From the NCBI RefSeq assembly GCF_025460765.1, contig NZ_JAMWEG010000015.1, positions 91,793 through 155,792 on the forward strand: 64,000 nucleotides of DNA, written 5' to 3'. A program made the position numbers and the translations under genes. Under the pieces are notes generated by a model. The model was given only the letters and a program-made list of their open reading frames with translations, did no database searches and was not told where the DNA came from. This document shows positions 34,036 to 42,586 of the stretch, in pieces (the stretch's first letter is position 1; each line of letters starts with the position of its first letter). The DNA is from Micromonospora sp. MA102. GTDB lineage: Bacteria > Actinomycetota > Actinomycetes > Mycobacteriales > Micromonosporaceae.

Positions 34036-34566
34036 TCAGCTGGTGGCCGGGGAGCGGTTCACCACCTGGAACATGGCGTGGTCCTGCCAGCGGCCGGCGA
34101 TGTTGAGGTACTCCGGCGCCATGCCGAACCGCACGAACCCGTTACGTTCCAGCACCGCCTGCGACCTGACGTTGTGCAGCAGGGTCTCCGCCTGCACCCG
34201 GTGCAGCCCCAACTCCTCGAAGGCCACCCGCACGATCTCGCGCACGGCCCTGGTCGCGAACCCTCGACCATTGTGGCCGGCGCTCACCCAGTAGCCCATG
34301 GCGCACGACTGGAACGGACCGCGCACGATGCCGTTGAGGGTGATCCGGCCGATCACGGCGCCGGAGTCGTCGAGGATGACGTGCGGCAGCTTCGAGCCCT
34401 GCGCGTGCTGCTGGAGATCGGCCTCGACGACGGCGTACTGACCGTCCGCCGTGAAGTAGTCCTCGCTCCGGACCGGGTCCCACGGCGCGAGGAACTCACG
34501 ATTGGCGCCGAGCAGCTCGGCCAGGGCCGGCGCGTCCTCCAGGCTGATGAGTCGGGTGATGTTCAC
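34036..34566 (-). CDS. GNAT N-acetyltransferase, RimJ/RimL-like
   Basis: The 176-residue protein has the acetyl-CoA-binding region YWVSAGHNGRGFATRAVREIVRVAFEELGLHRVQ and LHNVRSQAVLERNGFVRFG. This is the RimJ/RimL pattern for acetylating protein N-termini or small amines. The beginning, ITRLISLEDAPALAELLGANREFLAPWDP, is also family-like. The substrate is unknown. It converges with the nuclease gene across the inverted repeat. Confidence 0.9.
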   Translation of the reverse strand: MNITRLISLEDAPALAELLGANREFLAPWDPVRSEDYFTADGQYAVVEADLQQHAQGSKLPHVILDDSGAVIGRITLNGIVRGPFQSCAMGYWVSAGHNGRGFATRAVREIVRVAFEELGLHRVQAETLLHNVRSQAVLERNGFVRFGMAPEYLNIAGRWQDHAMFQVVNRSPATS

Positions 34567-34680
34567 CGGCCCATTGTCCCGGGCCGGCCTGTCCCCTCAT
34601 CCTCGGGCCGGTGACGCCGTGGGACCTGGGGCAGGTGGCCAGGACAGCAACGATCGACCAGGCTGGCTAAGCTCCCGCCC

Positions 34681-35238
34681 ATGAGCGAGACGGCGCCCGA
34701 GCCTTCCCCGTCCGTAGCACCCACCGAGGCCGAGGCCCTGCTGTCCGTCCTCGACCGCAACCGCCGGACCTTCGCCTGGAAGACGTCGGGGCTCGACGCG
34801 GAAGGCCTGCGTGCGACCACGGCGGCCAGTGCCATGACCCTCGGTGGTCTCGTCAAGCACATGGCCCTGGTCGAGGCGGACTGGCTGGCGGTCAAACTCG
34901 CCGGGCTCGACTACGGAGCACCGTGGGACGCCGTGGATTTCGACGCCGATCCCGACTGGGAATGGCGCACGGGGGCGCTGGATGCTCCGGAAGACGCCCA
35001 CGCACTGTGGCGGGAGGCGGTCGAGCGGTCGCGCAAGGCCGTTCACGACGTCATCACGGAGCGCGGGCTCGACGGGCCGGCGTCCTTCACCTGGCCGGAC
35101 GGTCGCACACCCTCCGTGCGCGCCATGCTGTTGGACATGGTGGAGGAGTACGCACGGCACACCGGCCATGCCGACATCCTCCGTGAAGCGGTCGATGGTC
35201 GCGTCGGTGAGGGCGCGCCCCCGGACTTCACCGTCTGA
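34681..35238 (+). CDS. DinB-like protein (DUF664)
   Basis: The 185-residue four-helix protein has LGGLVKHMALVEADWLA and EEYARHTGHADILREAVDG, which supply the three metal-binding histidines of the DinB/DUF664 family. Members bind divalent metals, and several actinobacterial relatives are mycothiol-dependent. mshC in this window shows that mycothiol is made, but a direct link is not shown. It lies 103 bases ahead of a GNAT gene on the same strand. Confidence 0.88.
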   Translation: MSETAPEPSPSVAPTEAEALLSVLDRNRRTFAWKTSGLDAEGLRATTAASAMTLGGLVKHMALVEADWLAVKLAGLDYGAPWDAVDFDADPDWEWRTGALDAPEDAHALWREAVERSRKAVHDVITERGLDGPASFTWPDGRTPSVRAMLLDMVEEYARHTGHADILREAVDGRVGEGAPPDFTV

Positions 35239-35341
35239 CCCCCACCTGCCGTCGCGGAAGGCCACGTGGCGGCGGTTCGCGCCGGCCGGCGTGGCGACGC
35301 ACGATCTTGGTTATGCCGATCTTGTGTGCGAGGCTTCGGCG

Positions 35342-35836
35342 GTGACCGACCTCGGCATCCGCGCGGCCACCCAGGCCGACTACGACTTCCTGGTCGACAT
35401 GCTCGTGGAGGCCATGAACTGGCTGCCGGAGCGCAACTGGTCCCGCGAGCAGATCATGGCCAACCCCGAGCTGGCTCACTACGTCGCCGGCTGGCCGCGG
35501 CCGAACGACTTCGGCCTGGTCGCCGTGGACCCGGCCGACCGGCCGATCGGCGCAGCGTGGTGCCGATACCTGACCGCCGCCGATCCGGGCTACGGGTACG
35601 TGGGTGACGACGTGCCGGAGCTGACCATCGGTGTGGTGGAAACCTGGCGAGGCCGCGGTGTGGGCCGGGCGCTCCTGCGCCCGGTCCTGGACGCCGCGCG
35701 AGAACGTGGTATCCGGACGGTGTCGCTGAGCGTGGAGCGGGCGAACTTCGCCGCGAGGCTGTACGCCGCCGAAGGGTTCCGCACAGTCGAGTCGTTCGAG
35801 GACGCGGACACGATGGTCGCCGAGATCGCGGCCTGA
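35342..35836 (+). CDS. GNAT N-acetyltransferase
   Basis: The protein of about 164 residues has ELTIGVVETWRGRGVGRALLRPVLDAARERG, the acetyl-CoA P-loop, and LSVERANFAARLYAAEGFRTVESF near the end. The start is uncertain: GTG 35342 (VTDLGIRAATQADYDF) is chosen, GTG 35324 would add six residues. Substrate unknown. It is the last intact gene before the integrated-element remnant, and its 3' end faces metH across it. Confidence 0.88.
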   Translation: MTDLGIRAATQADYDFLVDMLVEAMNWLPERNWSREQIMANPELAHYVAGWPRPNDFGLVAVDPADRPIGAAWCRYLTAADPGYGYVGDDVPELTIGVVETWRGRGVGRALLRPVLDAARERGIRTVSLSVERANFAARLYAAEGFRTVESFEDADTMVAEIAA

Positions 35837-35885
35837 CGCTCTCGGCGCCGCCCCGATCGAGCCACCGCACGCCTACGGCGATCAC

Positions 35886-35897
35886 TTGGCGTTGAAG
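35886..35897. repeat. Left copy of candidate attachment repeat
   Basis: TTGGCGTTGAAG is identical to 37877-37888. It stands 49 bases after the GNAT stop and borders an 8-base inverted repeat. Confidence 0.4.
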
Positions 35898-35938
35898 AGA
35901 TCCCGGCAGTCCGCGACCTGCGGAACCGCTGGGATCTC
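35897..35938. terminator. Hairpin beside the left repeat
   Basis: GAGATCCC (35897-35904) pairs with GGGATCTC (35931-35938), with an inner TCCGC/GCGGA stem. It may end transcription of the GNAT gene or be an integrase arm site. Confidence 0.45.
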
Positions 35939-36131
35939 GCCTTTGACCTGCCATATAGCCATTCATAGATTCGCACTGTTTCACGGGATTTCTCGGTGGC
36001 ATGATTCGCGTAGCTGCGGCTGACGCGGCATCCCCTCAGCCTACGACCGGCGGGCGTTGAGCCTGGCGAACGCCCGTTCCACGTCTAACGCGTCGTACAG
36101 CGTCGGTCGCCTGTCACATCGACGCCAGTTG

Positions 36132-36494
36132 TCAGCCGTCCATCGTGGGCGGTGTGTCTTCGACAGCTCGCGCCGAGGTGAAACCGGCGGTTGTTTCCGT
36201 GCGGTGAAGGAACCACGCGAGGAGCCATAACGGGAGGTAGCTCAGCGCGAAGAACGCCACCGGCTCGCCGATGAGGTTGGCGAAGAGGCATGCGGCCAGG
36301 GCGCCGAGGAGGCAACCGGTCACCCAGCCGCCGAGCGCCGCCCGGATCGGGTGAGCGCCGCCACGGCGGCGGTGTCGACGCGCGGTCACGTAGGCGACCG
36401 GGATGGCGGCGGGCTGGACCGCGAGCAGCCAGACACCCACTACGAGACCCAGCAGGAGAAGTTGCTCCCATGGTGACAAGGTCGTCCCGGTCAA
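36132..36494 (-). CDS. Small polytopic membrane protein
   Basis: The 120-residue product has three clear hydrophobic segments: LLLLGLVVGVWLLAVQPAAI, LGGWVTGCLLGALAACLFANL and FFALSYLPLWLLAWFL, separated by a basic RRHRRRGG loop. No family is recognised. It lies inside the presumed element remnant and may be cargo. The 120 bases upstream to the next fragment contain nothing I can assign. Confidence 0.6.
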   Translation of the reverse strand: MTGTTLSPWEQLLLLGLVVGVWLLAVQPAAIPVAYVTARRHRRRGGAHPIRAALGGWVTGCLLGALAACLFANLIGEPVAFFALSYLPLWLLAWFLHRTETTAGFTSARAVEDTPPTMDG

Positions 36495-36614
36495 TATCCG
36501 CCTCCACCCCGTTGCGAAGAACTGTACGGCGCAAGGTCCTCAACGGGCGCCCCGTTCGGCGTGGCCGGGCGGCCGGGGCGATGCAGTTGTGCGCTGCCGC
36601 GCAGCCCGCGCTAT

Positions 36615-36860
36615 TCACCTATGTTGATCTAAGTAGTCCGCCTTGACGTTGGCGTAGTCGCTCCCGCCCAGACCGCAACCGCCGTGGTCAACGGTCACCG
36701 TCCAGCGACGCCAGTCGCGGTCGGGGTGCCGGTCACGCACGCGCTCCGCCTCCTCCGCGCCGCTGGCCTGCAACCGGTGTAGCGACTGTCGGCCGTGCGG
36801 GTCGGTGACCAGCACTTCCCACCAGCTGCCGACTGCCTGGCCCAGCTCGACGGGGGCGGA
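36615..36860 (-). pseudogene. Truncated gene fragment of unknown family
   Basis: A minus-strand frame ends convincingly with SWWEVLVTDPHGRQSLHRL, AEEAERVRDRHPDRDWRRW, and a C-terminal SDYANVKADYLDQHR. No start is visible where the similarity would begin. Just upstream, another minus frame has a charged helix (EKEQAEHAQAQRERNQTQR), which suggests a frame change. The plus-strand integrase fragment begins over the same bases, so a deletion junction is likely. The only in-frame GTG, at 36815, would remove the conserved start. Confidence 0.4.
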
Positions 36861-36949
36861 CGGGTTCGCCGGTCGGCGTCGCGGTGGTCTCGCTGCGTCT
36901 GGTTGCGTTCCCGCTGCGCCTGTGCATGCTCGGCCTGTTCCTTCTCCGT

Positions 36950-37800
36950 CTTGGCGCGCTGCACACGCTCCGCGCGGCCCGCACCCGCTCCCAGTTGACG
37001 AAGCACGTCTACCCGGTGCTCGGTGTCCGGCCGCTGGCGCGGATCCGGGCCAGAGAGCTGCAGGCATTCGTCACCGGCCTGCCGGTCGCCCCATCTTCGG
37101 TCCGGCCGATCTGGGCGACCGTCCGGGCGACCCTGTCGGCGGCCGTGCGTGACCGGCTGATCCCGTACGACCCGGCGGATCGGATCAAGCTGCCCGAGCT
37201 GCCGCGTCAGCAGGTCACCCCGCTGGCCGTCGAGCAGGTCGACCGGCTGGCGGACGCCATGCCCGCGCGGTACCGCGCGCTCGTGGTGGTCGGCGCCGGG
37301 TGCGGCAGGGCGAGCTGTTCGGCCTGCATGTGGCCGACGTCGACTTCCTGCGCCGGACGCTGCGGGTACAGCGCCAGGTGCAGCCGGCCGCTGGCGGCGG
37401 GTACGCGGTGACGCCGCCGAGGAACAAGTACAGCTTCCGCACCATCCCAATCGGCGACGTGGTGGTGACCGCGCTCGCCGAGCACCTGCCGTGGTACCCG
37501 GCCGCTGGCGAAACGTTCATCTTCCGCACGCCGGACGGCGGGCCGTGCACCCGTAGCGTCTTCAATGCCGGCATCTGGACGCCGGCCCAGAAGGCTGCCG
37601 GCGTAGCCGCCGGGATGCACGACCTCCGGCACTTCTACGCCTCGGCACTGATCCGCGCCGGGCTATCCGTGAAGGTCGTCAGCGAGCGGCTCGGCCACTC
37701 CAACGCAGCGATGACGCTCAACGTCTACAGCCACTTGTGGCCCGACGACGAGGACCGTACCCGGCAGGCAATCGACGACGTCTTTTCGGCGAGGACTCGC
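36950..37800 (+). pseudogene. Tyrosine site-specific integrase, frameshifted and 5'-truncated
   Basis: One frame encodes the core-binding half (QLTKHVYPVLGVRPLARIRA to RYRALVVVGAG). At about 37300 the reading shifts to another frame that continues RQGELFGLHVADVDFLRRTL. The catalytic residues follow there: Arg in RQGE, HDLRH, LGH and Tyr in NVYSHL. The first ~60 residues expected for this integrase family are missing. One (or 3n+1) lost base explains the shift. The gene points at metH and ends about 75 bases from its stop, as expected for an integrase beside its attachment site. Confidence 0.8.
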
Positions 37801-37872
37801 CCCGGATGTGCCCAAGCAGGGAGACGTGATCTACAAACCCGCAGGTCGGAGCGCCTAAGCGCGCGCCCTCGG

Positions 37873-40800
37873 CTATTTGGCGTTGAAGTAGCTGGCCTCG
37901 GGGTGGTGGACGACGATCGCGTCGGTGGCCTGCTCCGGGACGAGCTGGAACTCCTCCGAGAGCTGCACGTTGATCCGCTCGGCGCCGAGCAGCTCCACGA
38001 TCTTCGCCCGGTCCTCCAGGTCCGGGCAGGCCGGATAGCCGAACGCGTACCGGCAGCCCCGGTAGTCGGTGCGCAGCAGGCCGGCCAGGTCGGCCGGGTC
38101 CTCGTCGGCGACCGTACGCCCGCCCGGCAGGACCAGCTCGGCGCGGATCCGCCGGTGCCAGTATTCGGCCAGCGCTTCGGTGAGCTGCACCGACAGGCCG
38201 TGCACCTCCAGGTAGTCGCGGTACTCGTTGCCGGCGAACATCTTCGCCGTGTACTCGCTGATCGGCTGCCCGACGGTGACCAGCTGCAACGCCACCACGT
38301 CCAGTTGCTCGCCCTTCGGGCGGAAGAAGTCGGCCAGGCAGAGCCGGCGCTCCTGCCGCTGCCGCGGGAACGAGAACCGGGCCCGCTCGGAGTGCCCGTT
38401 CTCGTCCAGCACCACCAGGTCGTTGCCCTCGGAGTAGGCCGGGAAGTAGCCGTAGACCACGGCGGCCTCCAGGACCTGGTCGGCGATGAGCCGGTCCAGC
38501 CAGTACCGCAGCCGCGGCCGGCCCTCGGTCTCCACCAGTTCCTCGTACGACGGGCCCTTGCCGCCTCGGGCCCCGCGCAGCCCCCACTGGCCCAGGAAGG
38601 TGGCCCGCTCGTCGAGCAGCGCCGCGTAGTCCGCGAGGGGCACGCCCTTGACCACCCGCGTGCCGAAGAACGGCGGGGCCGGCACGTCGACGTCGGCGGC
38701 CACGTCGGAGCGGACCGAGGCGTCGTCCAGCTCCGGCAGCGCCTCGCGGACCAGGGCCCGCTGCCGCTCGCGCCGCTCCCGGCGGGCCGCCAGGGCGGCC
38801 TCCCGCTCCGGGTCGACCACCGGCGCGCCGCCCCGCTTGGCCGTCATCACCCGGTCCATGAGGGACAACCCCTCGAACGCGTCCCGGGCGTAGTGCACCT
38901 GCCCGGGGAACACCGAGCGCAGGTCGTCCTCCACGTACGCCCGGGTGAGCGCCGCGCCGCCGAGCAGCACCGGCCAGCGCTCGGCGACCCCGCGGGCGGC
39001 CATCTCGGCCAGGTTCTCCTTCATGATGACCGTGCTCTTGACCAGCAGGCCGGACATGCCGATGGCGTCGGCCCGGTGCTCCTCGGCCGCGTCCAGGATC
39101 GCGTTGATCGGCTGCTTGATGCCGATGTTGACGACGTCGTAGCCGTTGTTGGACAGGATGATGTCGACCAGGTTCTTGCCGATGTCGTGCACGTCGCCCT
39201 TGACGGTGGCGAGCACGATGCGCCCCTTGCCGTCGTCGTCGGTCTTCTCCATGTGCGGCTCCAGGTAGGCCACCGCGGTCTTCATCACCTCGGCGGACTG
39301 GAGCACGAACGGCAGCTGCATCTGGCCGGAGCCGAACAGCTCACCGACCACCTTCATGCCGTCCAGCAGCAGGTCGTTGATGATGGACAGCGGCGTGCGC
39401 CCCTGCGCCATCGCCGTGTCCAGGTCGGCCTCCAGGCCGTTGCGCTCCCCGTCGATGATCCGCCGCTTGAGCCGCTCGTCCAACGGCAGCGCGGCCAGCT
39501 CCTCGGCCCGGGTGGCCCGCGCCGAGGCGGCGTCGACGCCCTCGAACACCTCGATGAACCGCTGCACCGGGTCGTAGCCCTCGCGGCGCCGGTCGTAGAC
39601 CAGGTCGAGCGCGATCTCGCGCTGTTCGTCGGGGATCTTCGACATGGGCAGGATCTTGCTGGCGTGGACGATGGCCGAGGTCAGGCCGGCCTGCGCGCAC
39701 TCGTGCAGGAACACCGAGTTGAGCACCTGCCGGGCCGCCGGGTTCAGGCCGAAGGAGACGTTCGAGATACCCAGGGTGAAGTTGACCCCGGGGTAGCGGG
39801 CGGCGATCTCCCGGATGGCCTCGATCGTCTCGATGCCGTCGCGGCGGGTCTCCTCCTGACCGGTGGCGATCGGGAAGGTCAGCGCGTCGATGAGGATGTC
39901 CTCCCGGCGCAGCCCCCACCGGCCGGTCAGGTCGTCGATGAGCCGGGACGCGACGCGTACCTTCCAGTCCCGGGTGCGGGCCTGGCCCTCCTCGTCGATG
40001 AGCAGCGCCACCACGGCGGCGCCGTGCTCCCGGACCACCGGCATCACCCGGGCGTAGCGGGACTCCGGGCCGTCGCCGTCCTCGAAGTTGACCGAGTTGA
40101 CCACGCAGCGGCCGCCGAGCATCTCCAGCCCCGCCTCGACCACGGCCGGCTCGGTGGAGTCCAGCATGATCGGCAGGGTGGAGGCGGTCGCGAACCGGCC
40201 GGCCAGCTCGCGCATGTCCTGCGTGCCGTCCCGGCCGACGTAGTCGACGCAGAGGTCCAGCAGGTGCGAGCCGTCCCGGGCCTGGCCGCGGGCGATCTCG
40301 ACGCAGGCCTGCCAGTCGGCCGCGAGCATCGCCTCGCGGAACGCCTTGGAACCGTTGGCGTTGCTCCGCTCCCCCACCATCAGGATGCTGGCGTCCTGGG
40401 CGAACGGCACGTGGTGGTAGATCGACGAGATGCCCGCCTCGGGGCGCGGCTCCCGGGCCACCGGCCGCCGGCCGCGCAGCCGCTCGACCAGCACCCGGAT
40501 GTGCTCGGGGGTGGTGCCGCAGCAGCCGCCGACCAGGGACACGCCGTAGTCGGTGACGAACCGGTCCAGCGCGTCGGCCAGCTCGTCCGGGCTCAGCGGG
40601 AAGTAGGCCCCGTCGGCGGCCAGCACCGGCAGGCCGGCGTTCGGCATGACCGAGACCGGGATGCGGGAGTGCTGGGACAGGTAGCGCAGGTGCTCGCCCA
40701 TCTCGGCCGGGCCGGTCGAGCAGTTCAGGCCGATCAGGTCGACGCCGAGCGGCTCGATGGCGGTCAGCGCCGCGCCGATCTCGCTGCCCAGCAGCATGGT

Positions 40801-41388
40801 GCCGGTGGTCTCCACGGCCACCTGGCAGATGATCGCGACGTCCCGACCCAGCTCGGCCCGGGCCCGCTTGGCGCCGACCACGGCGGCCTTGACCTGGAGC
40901 AGGTCCTGGCAGGTCTCGATGATCAGCGCGTCCGCCCCACCGGCGATCAGGCCGGCCGCGTTCTCCTGGTACGCGTCCCGCAGGGTCGCGTACGCCGCGT
41001 GCCCGAGGGTGGGCAGCTTCGTGCCGGGCCCCATCGAGCCGAGCACGAACCGCGGCTGCTCCGGCGTCGCGTACGCGTCGGCGGCCTCCCGGGCGAGCCG
41101 CGCGCCCGCCTCGGACAGCTCGCGGATCCGCTCGGCGATGCCGTACTCGGCCAGGTTCGGCAGGTTGGCGCCGAAGGTGTTGGTCTCCACACAGTCCGCG
41201 CCGGCGGCCAGGTAGGCGTCGTGCACGCCCCGGACCACGTCCGGCCGGGTGACGTTGAGGATCTCGTTGCAGCCCTCGAGGCCCTCGAAGTCGTCCAGGG
41301 TCAGGTCGGCGGCGTGGAGCATGGTGCCCATCGCGCCGTCGGCGATGAGGATCCGGTCGGCCAGCACATCGAGCAACGAAGTCCGCAC
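37873..41388 (-). CDS. metH: Cobalamin-dependent methionine synthase MetH
   Basis: MetH transfers a methyl group from methyltetrahydrofolate to homocysteine through cobalamin. The 1171-residue protein is full length. It has a homocysteine domain (about 1-330) with zinc ligands in GGCCGTTPEH, then a pterin domain (about 350-620) with GERSNANGSKAFREAM. The cobalamin domain follows with VKGDVHDIGKNLV, supplying the lower-ligand His, and last an AdoMet reactivation domain (about 900-1171). It starts at GTG 41388. The last codons form one copy of a direct repeat flanking the integrase remnant. Confidence 0.97.
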   Translation of the reverse strand: MRTSLLDVLADRILIADGAMGTMLHAADLTLDDFEGLEGCNEILNVTRPDVVRGVHDAYLAAGADCVETNTFGANLPNLAEYGIAERIRELSEAGARLAREAADAYATPEQPRFVLGSMGPGTKLPTLGHAAYATLRDAYQENAAGLIAGGADALIIETCQDLLQVKAAVVGAKRARAELGRDVAIICQVAVETTGTMLLGSEIGAALTAIEPLGVDLIGLNCSTGPAEMGEHLRYLSQHSRIPVSVMPNAGLPVLAADGAYFPLSPDELADALDRFVTDYGVSLVGGCCGTTPEHIRVLVERLRGRRPVAREPRPEAGISSIYHHVPFAQDASILMVGERSNANGSKAFREAMLAADWQACVEIARGQARDGSHLLDLCVDYVGRDGTQDMRELAGRFATASTLPIMLDSTEPAVVEAGLEMLGGRCVVNSVNFEDGDGPESRYARVMPVVREHGAAVVALLIDEEGQARTRDWKVRVASRLIDDLTGRWGLRREDILIDALTFPIATGQEETRRDGIETIEAIREIAARYPGVNFTLGISNVSFGLNPAARQVLNSVFLHECAQAGLTSAIVHASKILPMSKIPDEQREIALDLVYDRRREGYDPVQRFIEVFEGVDAASARATRAEELAALPLDERLKRRIIDGERNGLEADLDTAMAQGRTPLSIINDLLLDGMKVVGELFGSGQMQLPFVLQSAEVMKTAVAYLEPHMEKTDDDGKGRIVLATVKGDVHDIGKNLVDIILSNNGYDVVNIGIKQPINAILDAAEEHRADAIGMSGLLVKSTVIMKENLAEMAARGVAERWPVLLGGAALTRAYVEDDLRSVFPGQVHYARDAFEGLSLMDRVMTAKRGGAPVVDPEREAALAARRERRERQRALVREALPELDDASVRSDVAADVDVPAPPFFGTRVVKGVPLADYAALLDERATFLGQWGLRGARGGKGPSYEELVETEGRPRLRYWLDRLIADQVLEAAVVYGYFPAYSEGNDLVVLDENGHSERARFSFPRQRQERRLCLADFFRPKGEQLDVVALQLVTVGQPISEYTAKMFAGNEYRDYLEVHGLSVQLTEALAEYWHRRIRAELVLPGGRTVADEDPADLAGLLRTDYRGCRYAFGYPACPDLEDRAKIVELLGAERINVQLSEEFQLVPEQATDAIVVHHPEASYFNAK
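37877..37888. repeat. Right copy of candidate attachment repeat in metH
   Basis: TTGGCGTTGAAG, complementary to the codons for the last residues (FNAK) of metH. It matches 35886-35897 exactly. Confidence 0.4.
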
Positions 41389-41392
41389 AGGG

Positions 41393-41435
41393 CCAGGTTA
41401 GTGCGGCGCGGCGTGGAGAGGTCACCGCAACCTGG
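41393..41435. promoter_or_regulatory. Inverted repeat in the metH leader
   Basis: CCAGGTT (41393-41399) is inverted at 41429-41435, immediately ahead of the metH start. It could be a leader hairpin or operator. I see no cobalamin or SAM riboswitch elements in this short region. Confidence 0.3.
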
Positions 41436-41603
41436 GCTTCCCACATACTGTCAGCGGGATCACCGCGTACCTTTCATCCGGTTCGCCCGACTGGTCGGGT
41501 CGGCGGACCGGCGCGGCCGACGGGCCGCGCCCGGCGGCGGCACGTAGGCTGGCGACGTGAAGGACATCAGGGACGCGACCGTACGACGGCTCGAGGTGAC
41601 GGC

Positions 41604-42473
41604 GTGACCGAGTTCGACGGACTGCCGGTGCTGCGGTCCCCGGTAGCCATCGCGGCCTTCGAGGGGTGGAACGACGCCGCCGACGCCTCGACCGCGGCAG
41701 TGGAGCACCTGGAGCAGGTCTGGCAGGCCCGGCAGGTGACCGAGCTGGACCCGGAGGACTTCTACGACTTCCAGGTGAGCCGGCCGACCATCACGATGGC
41801 CGACGGCGAGACCCGCCGGGTCGAGTGGCCGACCACCCGTTTCATGGTGGCCAGCCCCGAGGGCACCGAGCGCGACGTGGTGCTGATCCGCGGCATCGAG
41901 CCGAGCATGCGCTGGCGCACCTTCTGCGAGCAGGTGCTGGAGATCTGCCACAGCCTGGAGGTCGAGCGGGTGGTGCTGCTCGGCGCGCTGCTGGCCGACG
42001 TGCCCTACACCCGGCCGCTGCCGATCAGCGGCAGCGCCTCGGACGCCGACGCCGCCAAGCGCTACCAGCTCACCCCCACCCGCTACGACGGGCCGACCGG
42101 CATCGTCGGGGTGCTGCACGACGCCTGCAGCCGGGCCGAGGTGGACGCCGTGTCGTTCTGGGTGCACGTGCCGCACTACGCCAACAACCCGCCCTGCCCC
42201 AAGGCCACCCTGGCGCTGCTGCACCGGGTCGAGGAGGTGCTCGACCTGCCGGTGCCGATGGCCGACCTGGCCGAGGAGGCCGCCGAGTGGGAGCAGCGGG
42301 TACGCAGCGCCGCCGAGCAGGACGCCGAGCTGGGCGAGTACGTCCGTGAGCTGGAGGAGCGTGTCGGCGACGCCGGCATCACCCCGCTGACCGGGGACGA
42401 GATCGCCCAGGAGTTCGAGAAGTACCTGCGCCGCCGGGGCGGTTCCGCCGGCCCCACGGCCGGCTCCTGGTAG
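41604..42473 (+). CDS. PAC2 family protein
   Basis: The 289-residue protein has the PAC2 signature: LPVLRSPVAIAAFEGWNDAAD at the N-terminus, VVLIRGIEPSMRWRTFCEQVL, and LLADVPYTRPLPISGSA. PAC2 is named after a eukaryotic proteasome assembly chaperone; in actinobacteria its role is unproven. The GTG start at 41604 overlaps by GTGA the stop of a possible 16-codon leader frame beginning at 41557. It lies between metH and mshC as in other actinomycetes. Confidence 0.92.
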   Translation: MTEFDGLPVLRSPVAIAAFEGWNDAADASTAAVEHLEQVWQARQVTELDPEDFYDFQVSRPTITMADGETRRVEWPTTRFMVASPEGTERDVVLIRGIEPSMRWRTFCEQVLEICHSLEVERVVLLGALLADVPYTRPLPISGSASDADAAKRYQLTPTRYDGPTGIVGVLHDACSRAEVDAVSFWVHVPHYANNPPCPKATLALLHRVEEVLDLPVPMADLAEEAAEWEQRVRSAAEQDAELGEYVRELEERVGDAGITPLTGDEIAQEFEKYLRRRGGSAGPTAGSW

Positions 42474-42488
42474 TCCTGTCGCGTGGAG

Positions 42489-42513
42489 AACCGGGTCCCG
42501 GTGGGGCCCGGTT
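42489..42513 (+). terminator. Intrinsic terminator after the PAC2 gene
   Basis: An 11-base stem (AACCGGGTCCC with GGGGCCCGGTT, one wobble pair) and three-base loop ends in TTTT, starting 16 bases after the PAC2 stop. Confidence 0.7.
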
Positions 42514-42544
42514 TTCGCGTGTCCGGGGTGGCGCGGTCACACCC

Positions 42545-42568
42545 GCTAGGGCATCCTAGGAACCTAGC
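42545..42568. promoter_or_regulatory. Candidate autoregulatory GntR operator
   Basis: GCTAGG (42545-42550), CCTAGG (42555-42560) and CCTAGC (42563-42568) form an inverted repeat around a palindromic centre, ending 18 bases before the gntR-type start. Local repressors of this family often bind such sites in their own promoter. Confidence 0.5.
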
Positions 42569-42586
42569 TGTCATCAGGAGGCGGGC

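Larger units (their letters stand above)
35886..37888. mobile_element. Decayed integrative element remnant beside metH
   Basis: About 2.0 kb bounded by a 12-base direct repeat, TTGGCGTTGAAG, whose right copy forms the last codons of metH. It holds a frameshifted tyrosine integrase next to the right end, a membrane protein, a partial gene and visibly AT-richer stretches (35940-36010). This is the layout of an element integrated at the 3' end of a gene. The boundaries are inference. Confidence 0.45.

Noticed and set aside
37300..41547. Open plus-strand frame of about 1400 codons
   Set aside because: Antisense to metH apart from the integrase end; composition is a shadow of the real gene.
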